A DNA stretch of 64,000 nt from Ichthyophis bannanicus (Eukaryota > Chordata > Amphibia > Gymnophiona > Ichthyophiidae), in the NCBI GenBank assembly GCA_033557465.1, contig CM066035.1, positions 896,427,309-896,491,308 on the forward strand. The letters are read 5' to 3'. The notes under the pieces are model-generated. The model ran no database searches, was not told the DNA's origin, and worked only from the letters and a program-made list of their open reading frames with translations. Shown here piece after piece: positions 44,614-54,626 of this stretch. Position 1 is the first letter of the stretch. The number at the start of each line of letters is the position of its first letter. The position numbers were made by a program, and so were the translations under genes.

Positions 44614-46383
44614 TTGATAAACACTTCCATCAACAAACCCAGAGAGCTTTTCGAAATAGTGAAAATCCTCACAAAAGAGCAAACAGAAGGGGAAGTACAA
44701 GTTGATCCACAGGAATTCGCCGACCACATCAAAGAAAAATTTCACTCCACAGAACGAACGCCTAGTAGGACCACCAGGACGGACGTACACTCCAAACCCT
44801 GGGGCACATTCTCCTCACCCTCAACAGAACAGTTATCCCACATCATCTCAACAATCAACACAAGCACTGCTCCTACAGACCCATGCCCGGTGTCATGGGT
44901 CAAAGCCACCAAATCAAGCCTCATCCCTACCATACATAAAATGGTACACAACTCACTCACTCAAGGACTCATGCCAAAGCAACTAAAACTTGCCTCAGTA
45001 AGACCCATCACAAAGAAAACAACTCTCGACAAAAAAGATCCAGCAGCATACCGACCAATCTCCAGCATACCCTTCCTCGCAAAAATCATCGAAAAAACAG
45101 TTCAACTACAACTTCAGGATCACATCGGCAAACACGAAATTCTCGACGACAACCAACACGGATTTCGTCCCAACCATGGAGTCGAAACGCTACTGATCCA
45201 TCTCTTCGACAGCATCCTAAGAATAATTGACAACAACAGGAATGGAATCATAATGATCTTCATCGACATCTCCTCAGCCTTCGACACAGTGGACCACAAC
45301 ACGCTCCTGGAAAGACTAAAGAACATTGGTATACACGGTATCACATTGAAATGGTTCCACTCGTACCTAACCGAAAGACAGCTACAGGTCAAGGTGGGAC
45401 ACATCACCTCCCGACCCATAAAAGTCCGACAAGGAGTGCCTCAAGGATCTGCGCTCTCAGCACTCCTGTTTAACATCTACATCCAACCAATATGCAACAT
45501 CATGAAAGAGAACAACATTCAATACACAATCTATGCGGATGACATCATGATATACACCCCGATGTCAATCGACAACCCGGATTTCTCTAAGATGATAAAC
45601 TGCCTTATCCAAATGACCAGTTGGTGTCAAAACAACAACCTTGCAATAAACTACAACAAGACTGAAGCTTTAATCATCACTCGGAACCAAGGCTTCATAC
45701 ACCCACCAAATATAAAGATTCAAAGCACTACCATACCAATAAGGTCAGAAGTGAGATACCTCGGGGTTACTCTGGACAATAAACTCAATCTCAAGCCACA
45801 CATAGACAAGACCATCCAAAAAGCCTACTACAAGATGCGAATCATCAGGAGACTGAAACCACTCCTCGCCCCAGAACACTTCCGTACCGTCTGTCAAGCA
45901 CTGATAACCCCACTACTGGACTTCTGCAATCCGATATACCTCGGACTACCAAAACAAGCCATCAAACCACTCCAACTGGCACAAAACACAGCAGCAAGAA
46001 TCATATCCGGAACTGCAAGACAGGAGCACATCACACCCACCTTAAAGGACCTACACTGGCTTCCAATCGGTGCACGCATCAGATACAAAACTATCATAAA
46101 CCTATTCAAGATAAAACAGCACACATCAGCCAACAGCCTGCACTCCCTCATACAACCAGACACCAGCACACGTCCTAGAAGAAAGCAAACACACAACCGC
46201 GTCAGCACCCCAAGTGAATACAAACACACACGCAAGGACACAACAGACAGAGCACTATCCATGGCTGCTCCAACAATATGGAACAAACTACCGGACGACT
46301 TGAGGGCAACCACAGACCTCAAAGACTTTAGAAAACAGCTGAAAACCATGCTGTTCATAGAACACTATGGACACATCACATAA
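44614..46383 (+). CDS. L2-group LINE reverse transcriptase, open 589 codons
   Basis: Motifs in order: KLASVRPITKKTTLDKKDPA and YRPISSIPFLAKIIEK (about residues 127-165), QHGFRPNHGVETLLIHL (about 183), IDISSAFDTVDHNTLLERL (palm Asp, about 215), GVPQGSALSALLFN (about 270), YTIYADDIMIY (catalytic YADD, about 309), KTEALIITRNQG (about 348), RYLGVTLDNKLNLKPH (about 378), LQLAQNTAARIISGTARQEH (about 450) and IWNKLPDDLRATTDLKDFR near the end. The ORF continues upstream without a stop into the endonuclease linker, so 44,614 is not a true start. The protein would reverse-transcribe its own RNA at the target. Frameshifts upstream prevent a full product. Confidence 0.88.
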   Translation: MINTSINKPRELFEIVKILTKEQTEGEVQVDPQEFADHIKEKFHSTERTPSRTTRTDVHSKPWGTFSSPSTEQLSHIISTINTSTAPTDPCPVSWVKATKSSLIPTIHKMVHNSLTQGLMPKQLKLASVRPITKKTTLDKKDPAAYRPISSIPFLAKIIEKTVQLQLQDHIGKHEILDDNQHGFRPNHGVETLLIHLFDSILRIIDNNRNGIIMIFIDISSAFDTVDHNTLLERLKNIGIHGITLKWFHSYLTERQLQVKVGHITSRPIKVRQGVPQGSALSALLFNIYIQPICNIMKENNIQYTIYADDIMIYTPMSIDNPDFSKMINCLIQMTSWCQNNNLAINYNKTEALIITRNQGFIHPPNIKIQSTTIPIRSEVRYLGVTLDNKLNLKPHIDKTIQKAYYKMRIIRRLKPLLAPEHFRTVCQALITPLLDFCNPIYLGLPKQAIKPLQLAQNTAARIISGTARQEHITPTLKDLHWLPIGARIRYKTIINLFKIKQHTSANSLHSLIQPDTSTRPRRKQTHNRVSTPSEYKHTRKDTTDRALSMAAPTIWNKLPDDLRATTDLKDFRKQLKTMLFIEHYGHIT

Positions 46384-46660
46384 CCTAATTGACTGTATAG
46401 CAGCACATGTTAACCGCCTAACACTGTATGTATATAAATGTCTTTAGCACCACTGTATATAGCCCACATTGTACATAGCTCAAACCAATCCAGCACACAA
46501 TACAACACACACTAAACAAAATCCTCACCCTCACTGCATGTATAACACACTCACACTACCAGATTGTTTGCTGTGATACCACCTTGATTATTATGATAAG
46601 GCGGTTTAGAAATATTGTTAAATAAATAAAAAAATAAAAATAAATAAAATATAAATACAT

Positions 46661-46894
46661 GCTGGTAAGTGGAGTGCCCACCAGCCTGGACCACCTTAAC
46701 CACCTTATTGGACAGACTTGATGGGCCACCTTGTTCTTTATCTACATTTACCTACTTCAGGCCTTGGCAAAGATATATTTTTATTTTTATTTTTTGAATC
46801 TAGGAGCCAGCCTAAAAATTTAGGAGTGTTGCCAAGACCTTGGTCATGGTGTCCCCCCCCCCCCTCCCCAAAGGTGTGTATCACAGCTCCTTTT
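46661..46894. other. Spacer right of the LINE
   Basis: No feature apart from a C run near 46,853-46,864. Confidence 0.3.
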
Positions 46895-46962
46895 TTAAGG
46901 GCCTGATTTACTATTTTCCCATTTTCTATGGGGGAAAAAAGCTTAATAAATCAGACCCTTAA
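46895..46962. mobile_element. Tiny TTAA-flanked inverted-repeat element
   Basis: TTAA-GGGCCTGATTTACTA opens and AATAAATCAGACCC-TTAA closes a 68-base unit with complementary ends. TTAA on both sides is the target duplication of piggyBac-type transposons. A related, more eroded unit lies at 48,943-49,012. It is too short to hold a gene and would need a partner transposase. Confidence 0.5.
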
Positions 46963-47631
46963 CATGGCATTACAGAGCCACCTGAAAGCAGCAACCCTTC
47001 TCTGCCTCCCCCCACCAACCCCAATAAATAGGTTGTTGGCAGTATACTGGTGACTCTTTATAGCTGCACCTGAGGCAACTTTCTTTTTTGCTTCACATAT
47101 CATAGCTTGTGGGTAACCGTGAAACACAATCTCCCACAGCCATCAGTCAGAGTTCTCTCTCTCCCTCGTCGCCTTACACAGCCATCACCCAGTGGGTCTC
47201 TTATTGGGTCTTCCGCCTATCAGACATCACACTAGGTCTCTATCTCACTTTCTCTCTCGTTATTCCCCATCAGCCGTCACCTGATTCTCTCTCTCTCTCT
47301 CGTTCCTACCCCCCCCCCCCCATCATCCTGGGTCTCTTACTGTTTCTCCTGCTGTGTTGTATAATACTGTACTTCTCCCTCCACTGCAATTGGCTGTCTG
47401 CAAAGAGCTCAAGCCACGCAGTGGAGGAAGTTCTCGTGAGACTTGAAACATCCTGATCTGCAGGAACTTGTCCCATCATGTGGCTCAAGCTGTTTGTAGA
47501 TAGCCGATTGTACTGGAAGGATGAAGTACCTGGCCGAACTCTCAAGGCCTTCAAATCTTGGGTGCCAGGGTGCAATTTTTAGTCGTTATGGCAAACTTGT
47601 GCCCAGGATTCGTCGAGCTCTGACCTGCAGT
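46963..47631. other. Low-complexity pyrimidine-rich segment
   Basis: TCTCTCTC-type runs at 47,145-47,310 and a C run at 47,311-47,322. No gene was recognised. Confidence 0.5.
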
Positions 47632-47786
47632 ACTTCAGGAGACACACACCTAGCCAATCAGATTTTCATGGTTACCTCAGTGAATATGCATGAAATTTGC
47701 ATACAGTGATTCTCTAATATATGCAAATTTAACCATGCCTGTTCATTGTGGTAATCCTGAAAACTTGATTGGCTAGGTGTGCCTAC
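47632..47786. mobile_element. Palindromic MITE (47.6 kb copy)
   Basis: The left side (cacacctagccaatcag) is the reverse complement of the right side (gattggctaggtgtg) with atgcatgaaatttgcat-like sequence between. It belongs to the same group as copies at 53.1 and 58.5 kb. Its right end was later invaded by the hAT MITE that starts at 47,787. Confidence 0.65.
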
Positions 47787-48171
47787 CAGAGGTGTCAGAA
47801 AGAGGTGGACTACTTGGGTCCTGGCCCCCCAAAGCTTTGCTGCCACGATTGCCGGCCGGCCTTCCCCCTCTTGTCTGCCCATGGGATCTGATCTCCTGCG
47901 GGTAGACAGGAGGGATCTTTCCCACAATCGTGGGGCTCTTTTGCCGGTGGGAGATGAGATTCCTGTGGCCAGTCCACTGCGTGCTGGGTGACCTATCGCT
48001 GCAAACACCCCCCTCTTGTCTGCCCATGGGAGATTATGCTCCTGTAGGCAGACAGGAGGGGAAGGCCGACGATCGCAGCCTCACTGTCGCAGCCTCACTG
48101 AGTTTGGCTGGCCAAGGAGCGGGGTGGAGCTCGGCTCCCCTCCCCACGGGAACAGCATTCTGGCACCTCTG
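47787..48171. mobile_element. hAT-type MITE with 8-bp target duplication
   Basis: The left end CAGAGGTGTCAGAA is complementary to the right end TTCTGGCACCTCTG with one mismatch. The flanks are GTGCCTAC at 47,779-47,786 and GTGCCTAC at 48,172-48,179, a perfect 8-bp duplication as made by hAT transposases. The interior holds partly inverted copies of ctgcccatgggagat / cctgtaggcagacagg. There is no transposase; 97- and 116-codon ORFs here are compositional. Confidence 0.82.
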
Positions 48172-48179
48172 GTGCCTAC

Positions 48180-49202
48180 TCTGTTACTGTGAGCTTTTGA
48201 GAGCTCGCTGCCTCTTCAGGTGAAAAGCTTGAAAGCTCATATGTCATATCTGTTTTCTTGGTCCTTCTTTTTATTTTTTTATTTTTTTAAAGTCTCACAG
48301 CCTAGTAAGTTTCTCCAGGAACAGCATGGCTACTAGAGCTCCAATTTCAAAGTAGCCTGTTTTTGTTCTTTCAAATGTGTGATCTTGCATTTAAGGGTCA
48401 ACCAGTGAACCCCCTTTACTTATCCAAGCCCCCGCTTGCAGCCTTTGTTTTCTTGAATTACTTACTAGCATGACCTGCTACTATGAAAGGCCTGTAAGTT
48501 AGGCCTGGATCCTAACTCCCATTATAGCTAGAAAAGAACCAAAAATCTGTGGAAAATGAGAAAACTGTTTTAAAATGCTTAATAAATAGTCTATACCACC
48601 AGTACTAAACACTATTGGTCTTGTGAGACCACAAGATCAGCCTGAACTTGCAGTAAGCTGATGGCAAAGGGAAAGTTAAAAATGCTGCTTTTTTTCAGCA
48701 ATTGCAGAGAAAGAGAGATTGGGTGGGGCTTGGGGGGGGGGAGGAGTTATGAGAGAGAGAGAATGCGTGAAGGCAAGGTGCGGGGGGCATAAGAAAGAGG
48801 CTTCAGTTTTGCTTTATATATCACCAGGCCATGGTGATATGGGAAGCAAAAATGGAAGTTGTGTCAAGTGCAGCTATAAAGGGTCACTAGGGGTGGAGGA
48901 GAGAGGCCACTGCCTTCGGTTGGCACTGTGCTGTGATATGTTAAAGGCCTGACTTTTTAAGCTTGCTTTCTTTTCCCCGTGTAAAATGGGAAACAGTAAA
49001 TCGGGTCCTAAAAAAAGAGAACTGAGAAGCATCTTTTCTGGAAGGCGGGGATGGGAGGGTGCTAGGTCTTGGCGGCAGCTCCAAAGTTTTTAGGCTTAGA
49101 TTCCAAGAATTTTTAAGGCCTGGGTCTGGGTGTCCATCACAGCATCAAGGTGTTTCCATCTGGTGGTTTTAGAGGGAACGGTAAAATGCTCCATGCTGAG
49201 GC
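48180..49202. other. Segment with a second tiny TTAA-type relic
   Basis: 48,943-49,012 (gttaaaggcctgactttt ... taaatcgggtcctaaa) resembles the 68-base TTAA element at 46.9 kb in opposite order and is more decayed. G-rich runs at 48,720-48,790. No gene was recognised. Confidence 0.4.
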
Positions 49203-49263
49203 TGTAGCGGCAGAGCGCAAACAATCCAATAATACCAGGAGTCTGTTCAAAAGGTCCAAATCA

Positions 49264-49269
49264 TTTATT
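49264..49269 (-). terminator. Polyadenylation signal of the solo LTR
   Basis: AATAAA on the minus strand, about 70 bases downstream of the TATA box. It is followed by U5-like sequence ending in CTACA. Confidence 0.7.
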
Positions 49270-49336
49270 GTGCACAAGACTCAAGCAGAATCAGATTCAA
49301 AAATGGCTGAGCAATGGTTTCTAGCAAGACAACAAC

Positions 49337-49344
49337 TTTTATAC
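49337..49344 (-). promoter_or_regulatory. TATA box of the solo LTR
   Basis: TATAAAAG on the minus strand, preceded upstream by two ATTGGTCCCGG-type repeats on the plus strand (49,379 and 49,411). Those resemble a direct U3 repeat with inverted CCAAT (CCAAT on the LTR sense strand). Confidence 0.7.
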
Positions 49345-49852
49345 CTTTCTTCTCCATTCTGAACATAGGCGAACTTTTCATTGGTCCCGGTAACCCCTCT
49401 TACCTCATCTATTGGTCCCGGTACCGTTACGTAGCTATCCAATGAGGACCTTTGTCTGGGCTCAGCACCTGTTTCCCCCCCTTACAGTCCTCATTACAAT
49501 GGTCGGTTCTTAGACTCTTGATACATTTCTCCTCCAAGGTCACTAGCTAACTGGAACATGTGGGAAAGCAGGGCACTGTAACCTTTCTTTCAGCAGAGTT
49601 AATTAATTCCATAGAAGCTTTTCACATTCTTATCAGTACCAATTAAAGCAGTTTTTCTATCTTTTCTAAGTTTCGATTCTGCTTAGCTATGCTTGGTTAT
49701 GCTTAGTTAAGTTTCGATTCTATGGTGACAGCATTCAGGGGGGTTTTCATTCCTCTGGGCCTAACCAAAGGCTTCATTTACAGGTCAAGCTGCTTAGGCC
49801 TGTCTGTTTAGTTCAAGCAGCATGGATCATAGGCCTTCGCCTACCACAAGGC

Positions 49853-51899
49853 AATTGCAAGCCTTTTGGGCGGGAGCAGTTCGCTGAGGAGTAGAAGATT
49901 TTATTAATGTTTGTGCTTTGCTGAGATCAAACGAAAGAGAAATCAGAATGAATGAATGAATAAAGCTGATTGAGACCTGTGAGGTTCCTTGCTGCCTTTC
50001 CTCATGATGACTGGCTAGGCCGTGAACAGAGAGAATGCCTTTCCCAGGCAGATCTGGGATGGTCTTGTGACGTTCTAGCTGTGAACCAAGATAGGAACAA
50101 CAGATGCCAGATGAGACTTGCAAGTCCTAAGGCGTCAAGCTGCAAAGTATCTGATACCTTTCCTTGAGAGGCTGGTGGGACCCAGATGATATACAGCATC
50201 TCTCTCAACATCTTAAGTCGTCTGAATTGAGATGTTTGGGACTGGACACAGTAGAATCTCAGGAACCCAGGGAGGAAAACATTGTGTTATGTTTTTATAT
50301 TGTCAAGACAAAATTAACTTCTTCTGGTTCTACCCCAAGGGTGGTTCTTGCATATGAATTTTGGGATTGTACAGTCCATGGCATAGAGACAGGGGCTTAA
50401 ACAAGAACCAGAAAGGTACTATTTTGACTGTATTTTGTGATCATCTTTCAGAGAGAAACTGAAGTCGTGGCTACCTAGCTTGGGGCCACAGTGAGGAGAA
50501 GGTGGTCTGCCTTCCTGCATAAAGAGGAATTGTGTTTTTCTGATTTTGAAGAGACTGTAAAACGTCTTCGCTACCACTAGTTGATTTCTTTTGAATACTT
50601 TTGTTGCTTGCACTTTCAAATTGGGGATATCACTGCAATAAAAATGATTTCTTTAGAAACACAGGCACCTCTCTGACCCTACCTCGGCACACATGAAGGT
50701 TCCCACCCCCCCCCCCCCCCCCCCCCCGCAAAAAAAAAAAATCTGTACGTTAAAGTGCAACATGGTGGGAGAAAGCCAAGTCCTGTACACCTCCCCCCAC
50801 TATACTATACCATCCGCCGCTGGCGGACTAAAGTGACCAGAGCGGTGAAAGAAATCGTCTTAGCAACTGCTACAGAACTATGAGCTCAGCTAATGTGCCT
50901 TCAGACCCTGCATTAAAATCTGGGCATTGAGCTCGGCCTTCTTTTCTGTGCACTTCTCTTCATCTGCATCCATAGCTAATTGCTTCATTATCTGTTTTGA
51001 ATGATTTAAAATGTGCTGTGTGCTGTCGTTTAGTGCAGCATCTGTGCAGTGATTAGGCTCGTGGCAAATCCCTTTCTGCGTTCCTGCTAATGCAGAAAAT
51101 TTGTGCGTACATGTGGTGCTGATGCCTGTGTTAATAGCAGCGCGCTTTTCTGCATTGGCCCCTTAGGTCATAAGCCCTTTAGGGAGAGGGAATTACCTAC
51201 ATACCTGAATGTAACTTGCCTTGATCTACCTCTTAATAAGTAAATTTGTAAAGGCCAGGTAAATAGGTTTTCCCTGTGAATGTTTCCACTAAGGCACTCA
51301 AAATAGGTAGCTTAGACTTCATGGTTTGCCACTTGAGCTAGTCTTATGAAAGATTTGTTCAGTAAGGACTTACGGTTTCTACATATTTTCCCTGGTATTG
51401 ATGTCTGAAGTGACTTAGGATTACCCTCTTACTTTAATATTTTTATGTGACATTTGCTGTCTTTCACGCTCATTCCCTTTCCCACTGAAAGGGGTTCTAT
51501 TTCCATCTCTCGGTTGCAGCAGCACTGCCAGGGAAATGCCATCTGTACCAGGTGCTTTACTAGTTGCTACATGGTGGCTGTTTCCCTGCAACATTTTTGT
51601 GAATGTTCCCCTCCAGTATCCGTTTGCATGTCCAACGGTTATTTGCCCACTTGTTGGCTTCTTTCCATTCTGTAGCACCTGGTATAGTCTCAGACGGACG
51701 CAAGCGAGAATCACGACTACATTGTGTTCTAGTAAAAGGCAAGCTATCTAGCTAAACAAGGAAAAACTTAAAATCCAAAGAGCTGTTTATCTTAAAACTT
51801 TTTTTTTCAACTGCAGTGTTTGTATATTAATGTTCTCTCATTATTTATTTTTTGAAATTGGCTAACATTAAGAGCATTCATTATCAGTATGGACAGAAT
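49853..51899. other. 2-kb segment, no gene; simple-sequence run
   Basis: A C run then A run at about 50,707-50,741. At 50,636-50,650 GCAATAAAAATG resembles a polyA signal, but I cannot tie it to a gene or LTR. At 51,530-51,570 the minus strand reads SKAPGTDGIS, reminiscent of a LINE RT block but isolated. No exon was recognised. Confidence 0.4.
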
Positions 51900-52205
51900 A
51901 TGGAGTGGAGGAGTGGCCTAGTGGTTGGGGCAAGGTACTTCAGGCCGGAAGGTCGGGGGTTCAACTCCCACTAGAGGACAGCAACCTTGGGCCGGAAGGA
52001 CTGGGGTTTCTAGTCCCACAGGTGCTCCTTGTGGTCTTGGGCAAGCCACTTAACCCTCCATAGCCCATGTTCCCTGTAAAATAGTTATCTCCAAGTTATA
52101 ATGCCCTGTTCAATGTAATTTCAGTTTGTTCAATGTAAACCGCACTGATGCAGAATAGCGCGGTATATAAGAGAATGCAAATAAATAAAATAAATAAATA
52201 AATAC
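51900..52205 (+). mobile_element. tRNA-derived SINE, full length (copy c)
   Basis: The head reads GGAGTGGCCTAGTGGTTGGG (A-box-like), then GGGGTTCAACTCCCAC (B-box-like at about 51,957), the body with cacttaaccctccatagcc, and a tail (TTCAATGTAAACCGCACTGA, then AGCGCGGTATATAAGAG) ending in AAATAAAT repeats. The tail is that of the L2 LINE at 42,029-43,240, not the GGCGG type used by copies b and d. Confidence 0.85.
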
Positions 52206-53071
52206 ATAGACTGAATAGGCTAAGTCGAACTTCTTTCTACCATAATTTACTATGTTAATCTTGCTTTGGGAAGCAGTCATTCTCCTTGTTTTAGATTGGT
52301 CCAACCAAAAAATGTTTGGCCCAAGAAAAATTCCATGCTTCCGTTATTAACTTTTGTGTCATAAACTACAGGCAGTCTCCATCTTTCGTACATACTCTGA
52401 GAAGGGCTTTCTCTAAACTATAGCCATGCTGGCTTTCTTACCACCTACCGTAGTGTCTAATAGGGTTTGTGGTTCTTAGAAAGCAAGACTGTGGACCTTC
52501 TGTCCCTCGCCCCAAACTTCAGCTAATGTGTTGAACTCCAAGATGCAGGTTACTTTCACCACTGTTGCTAAGGTTTCTTGCTGTGATGCTCTTGTCGCAA
52601 GCAGCAACATTTTTTGCTGTGAAACGTTTAAAGTTGTTAGTTGATTTTAGGATTTCCTCGTGTGTGGTGTGCATGATGCATTTTCAATCTGTGAATTCTT
52701 GTGAGAATACATGATGCAAAGTAAACTTTTTTTTTAAATTATTTTTTTTATTTTTGCTACAGAAAAGAATTCTCCAGGAATGCTAATTGTTGTGAAAAGC
52801 TGTTCATGTCCACCCCCCCCACCAAAGGCGCAGTAACTAACTTATAAAGAGGGGGGCAACAGAAGAGAGAGAGAAAGGGGGATGATAGGAGCCAAGGGAA
52901 TGAGATGGAGAGAGGCTAATCACAGAGCAGAGTGTGGGAAGCGAGAAAGATATGGGGGAAAAGAGAGAGGCAAGCCTGATCAGAAATGTAAATGATTCAT
53001 GAATAACTTTTTGTTTAGCTTTGTGAAAAAATATTGCCAATAGAAATCGCAAGATTGGACTTCAAATAACC
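52206..53071. other. Unassigned segment upstream of the exon
   Basis: No gene was recognised. It has a T-rich run at 52,727-52,757, a C run at 52,811-52,819 and a purine-rich tract at 52,845-52,975. Confidence 0.4.
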
Positions 53072-53079
53072 GATTAGAG
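53072..53079. repeat. Left 8-bp target duplication of the hAT palindrome
   Basis: GATTAGAG, repeated at 53,622-53,629. Confidence 0.85.
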
Positions 53080-53621
53080 CAGTGGTTCTGAACCAGTCCT
53101 CCTCGAACCCCTAGGCCAGTCGGGTGTTCAGGATAGCTCTAATGAATATGCATGAGATATATATGCATTAGAGATCCTGCCAACCTGACTGGTTTGTGGC
53201 CCTCTAGGGCTGGATTTGGAGACCCCTGCCTTACACCTGTCATTTAAGATTGTGAGTGGGCAAGGTGCAGATCACCAAGACATCTAAAAGGTTAGATAGA
53301 ATTTGTCACATGCCTCTTTGCTTCTCACCACCACCAAAATATTATCTATTAGACAACTTTTTGGTGGTGGTGAGAATTGAGGAGGCATGTGGCACATTCT
53401 GTCTACCCTTTTGATGTCTAGGACATCTGCACCTTGCCCACTCACAATCTTAAATGACAGAGGTGTAAGGCAGGGGTCTCCAAATCCAGCCCTAGAGGGC
53501 CACGAACCAGTCAGGTTGGCAGGATATCTCTAATGCATATATATCTCATGCATATTCATTAGGGCTATCCTGAACACCCGACTGGCCTAGGGGTTCAAGG
53601 AGGACTGGTTCAGAACCACTG
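53080..53621. mobile_element. 542-bp palindromic hAT-type MITE
   Basis: Both ends read CAGTGGTTCTGAACC inwards, and the inverted repeat extends through nearly the whole element, with arms of ~265 bases meeting near 53,345 around an accaccaaaa / ttttggtggt core. An exact 8-bp duplication (GATTAGAG) flanks it. TIR type and duplication length identify hAT. The inner parts include the catgcatattcatt block found in the shorter MITEs at 15.6, 47.6 and 58.5 kb. It would fold into a long hairpin in RNA from the host intron. Confidence 0.88.
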
Positions 53622-53629
53622 GATTAGAG

Positions 53630-53942
53630 GAATCCTGCTTTTTTTTATCCCACCAGAAAAGCCCAAACAATTCCAGTATTCTGGCATGCAAAAATGTTGC
53701 TGGAGGGAGGGCTTTTGGGTGACACAACAGCTATGTCTAGAAAAGAGAAGCGGAGGGTGGGTGCAGTGGCCCAGCAAAAACAGCACAGATGACTGTGCAC
53801 ATTTGAGTCCTGTAGACCACTCGTGTGGCTCTCCTGCCCACCCCCATCTCCCGCTCTTGCCAATTTCTGAGGCTCTTATCAAAGCTCATGGAAGTCATGC
53901 TGTCTTAGATTAATGTAGCCTCTCTTTTTGTTTTGAATTCAG
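53630..53942. promoter_or_regulatory. Intron end with splice acceptor
   Basis: Within this stretch 53,920-53,942 is a pyrimidine-rich tract ending in AATTCAG directly before the SH3 exon. The overlapping 90-codon minus ORF is not supported. The intron part retained between the hAT palindrome and the exon is only ~320 bases. Confidence 0.75.
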
Positions 53943-54100
53943 TGGATGCCATCGTGGAGTTTGACTACCAGGCTCAGCATGACGATGAGCTGACCATCAT
54001 TGCAGGCGAAATTATCACCAACATCAAGAAGGAGGATGGAGGTTGGTGGGAAGGAGAGGTGAAAGGCAGGCGAGGTCTGTTCCCTGACAACTTTGTAAGA
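53943..54100 (+). CDS. SH3KBP1: SH3KBP1 (CIN85) exon encoding the first SH3 domain
   Basis: The exon encodes 52 full codons plus two bases of the first. With an upstream exon ending ATG-G the product starts M-V-D-A-I-V-E-F. SH3 landmarks are visible: [12 protein letters not shown] (ALYDY region and acidic RT loop), EIITNI, GGWWEGE (the conserved Trp pair) and GLFPDNFV (the Pro and aromatic residue of the ligand groove). The sequence is much closer to SH3KBP1 SH3-A than to its paralog CD2AP, whose equivalent region lacks the FDYQAQ and GGWW runs. SH3KBP1 is a cytoplasmic adaptor that binds PxxxPR motifs in CBL-type ligases and links receptor tyrosine kinases to endocytosis. The acceptor ends TTCAG; the donor is AGA|GTGAGT. 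No other exon of the gene is visible, consistent with its very long introns. Confidence 0.9.
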
Positions 54101-54106
54101 GTGAGT
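54101..54106 (+). promoter_or_regulatory. 5-prime splice site of the SH3KBP1 exon
   Basis: AGA|GTGAGT is a strong donor consensus. Using it ends the exon at ...NFVR, where the family continues with E. An alternative GTAAGA at 54,095 would remove two codons and is less likely. Confidence 0.85.
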
Positions 54107-54229
54107 ACAAAGCGACACGGTTTTAACACTTTCCACTTCTTGTATGCCACTGCAAATGTTCACAAGTGATCTCCTCTGCTCCAGGCATTAAGCACCAAAG
54201 CATAGTATGTGTTTCCCAGTTTAATGTTA

Positions 54230-54400
54230 TATCTCCAGGAACAAGCAGGAATTTAGTCTTCACATATGGGTATCGTCGGTACCGACGGAGCCTGTGCGGG
54301 AACACTCCCCAGCGTCCAATAGGAACGCTTTTGGGAGCATCCCTCAGCACATGCGCGTTGCCTTCCCGCCTTTCCAACTGTCCCTCTTCAATTCTTCGTT
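54230..54400 (+). repeat. Left inverted terminal repeat of DIRS element C
   Basis: It contains an intact CGTCGGTACCGACGG palindrome (about 54,274-54,288). It is complementary to the right ITR through to the ctgtccctcttcaa block. Confidence 0.85.
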
Positions 54401-54626
54401 TTCTGCAGAGCCAACAGGACCCATACCCTGTCACCGCAGAAAATTCCGTCTTTAAAATTGTTTTCTTGTGGTCGTGTTTGCCTCCGCACGACGCCTACCG
54501 GTACCTCCGGTTCTTTTCTTTTCTTTTTTTCAAAAAATTTTATACTTTGAACTTTCTCTTCAGAAACTTTTCTTTTTCAGTGCTAGGCGCCATTTTGGAC
54601 ATTAGGCCTCCTCATATTCCTGAAAC

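Larger units (their letters stand above)
43640..46660 (+). mobile_element. L2-group LINE, nearly complete ORF2, 5-prime truncated
   Basis: The element starts inside the endonuclease (about 43,650), runs through the RT, and ends with CACCTTGATTATTATGATAA then GGCGGTTTAGAAATATTG and an (AAATA)n tail near 46,625-46,660. ORF2 is broken only twice, by shifts near 43,910 and 44,415, so it is a young copy. The 3-prime tail block with GGCGG is the type used by SINE copies a, b and d. Confidence 0.88.
49203..49848 (-). mobile_element. Solo retroviral-type LTR with 4-bp target duplication
   Basis: On the minus strand it begins TGTGGTAGGCGAAGG (49,848 downwards) and ends TGCCGCTACA (49,203). AGGC flanks both sides (49,199-49,202 and 49,849-49,852). 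A TATAAAAG box and an AATAAA signal lie in the right order and about 75 bases apart. No gag, pol or env sequence adjoins, so internal sequence was lost by recombination between LTRs. Old endogenous retroviral origin is the simplest reading; the 4-bp duplication fits gamma-like elements. Confidence 0.82.

Noticed and set aside
50636..50650. AATAAA-containing site as the end of a host gene
   Set aside because: No upstream exon or ORF on the plus strand; probably chance or an old element relic.
51421..51714. Minus-strand frame containing SKAPGTDGIS, resembling a LINE RT block
   Set aside because: The match is short, with no neighbouring RT motifs in any frame; not enough for a feature.
53645..53913. 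ORFs on both strands just upstream of the SH3 exon
   Set aside because: They lie in the intron end, cross the pyrimidine tract and have no similarity to SH3KBP1 or another family.
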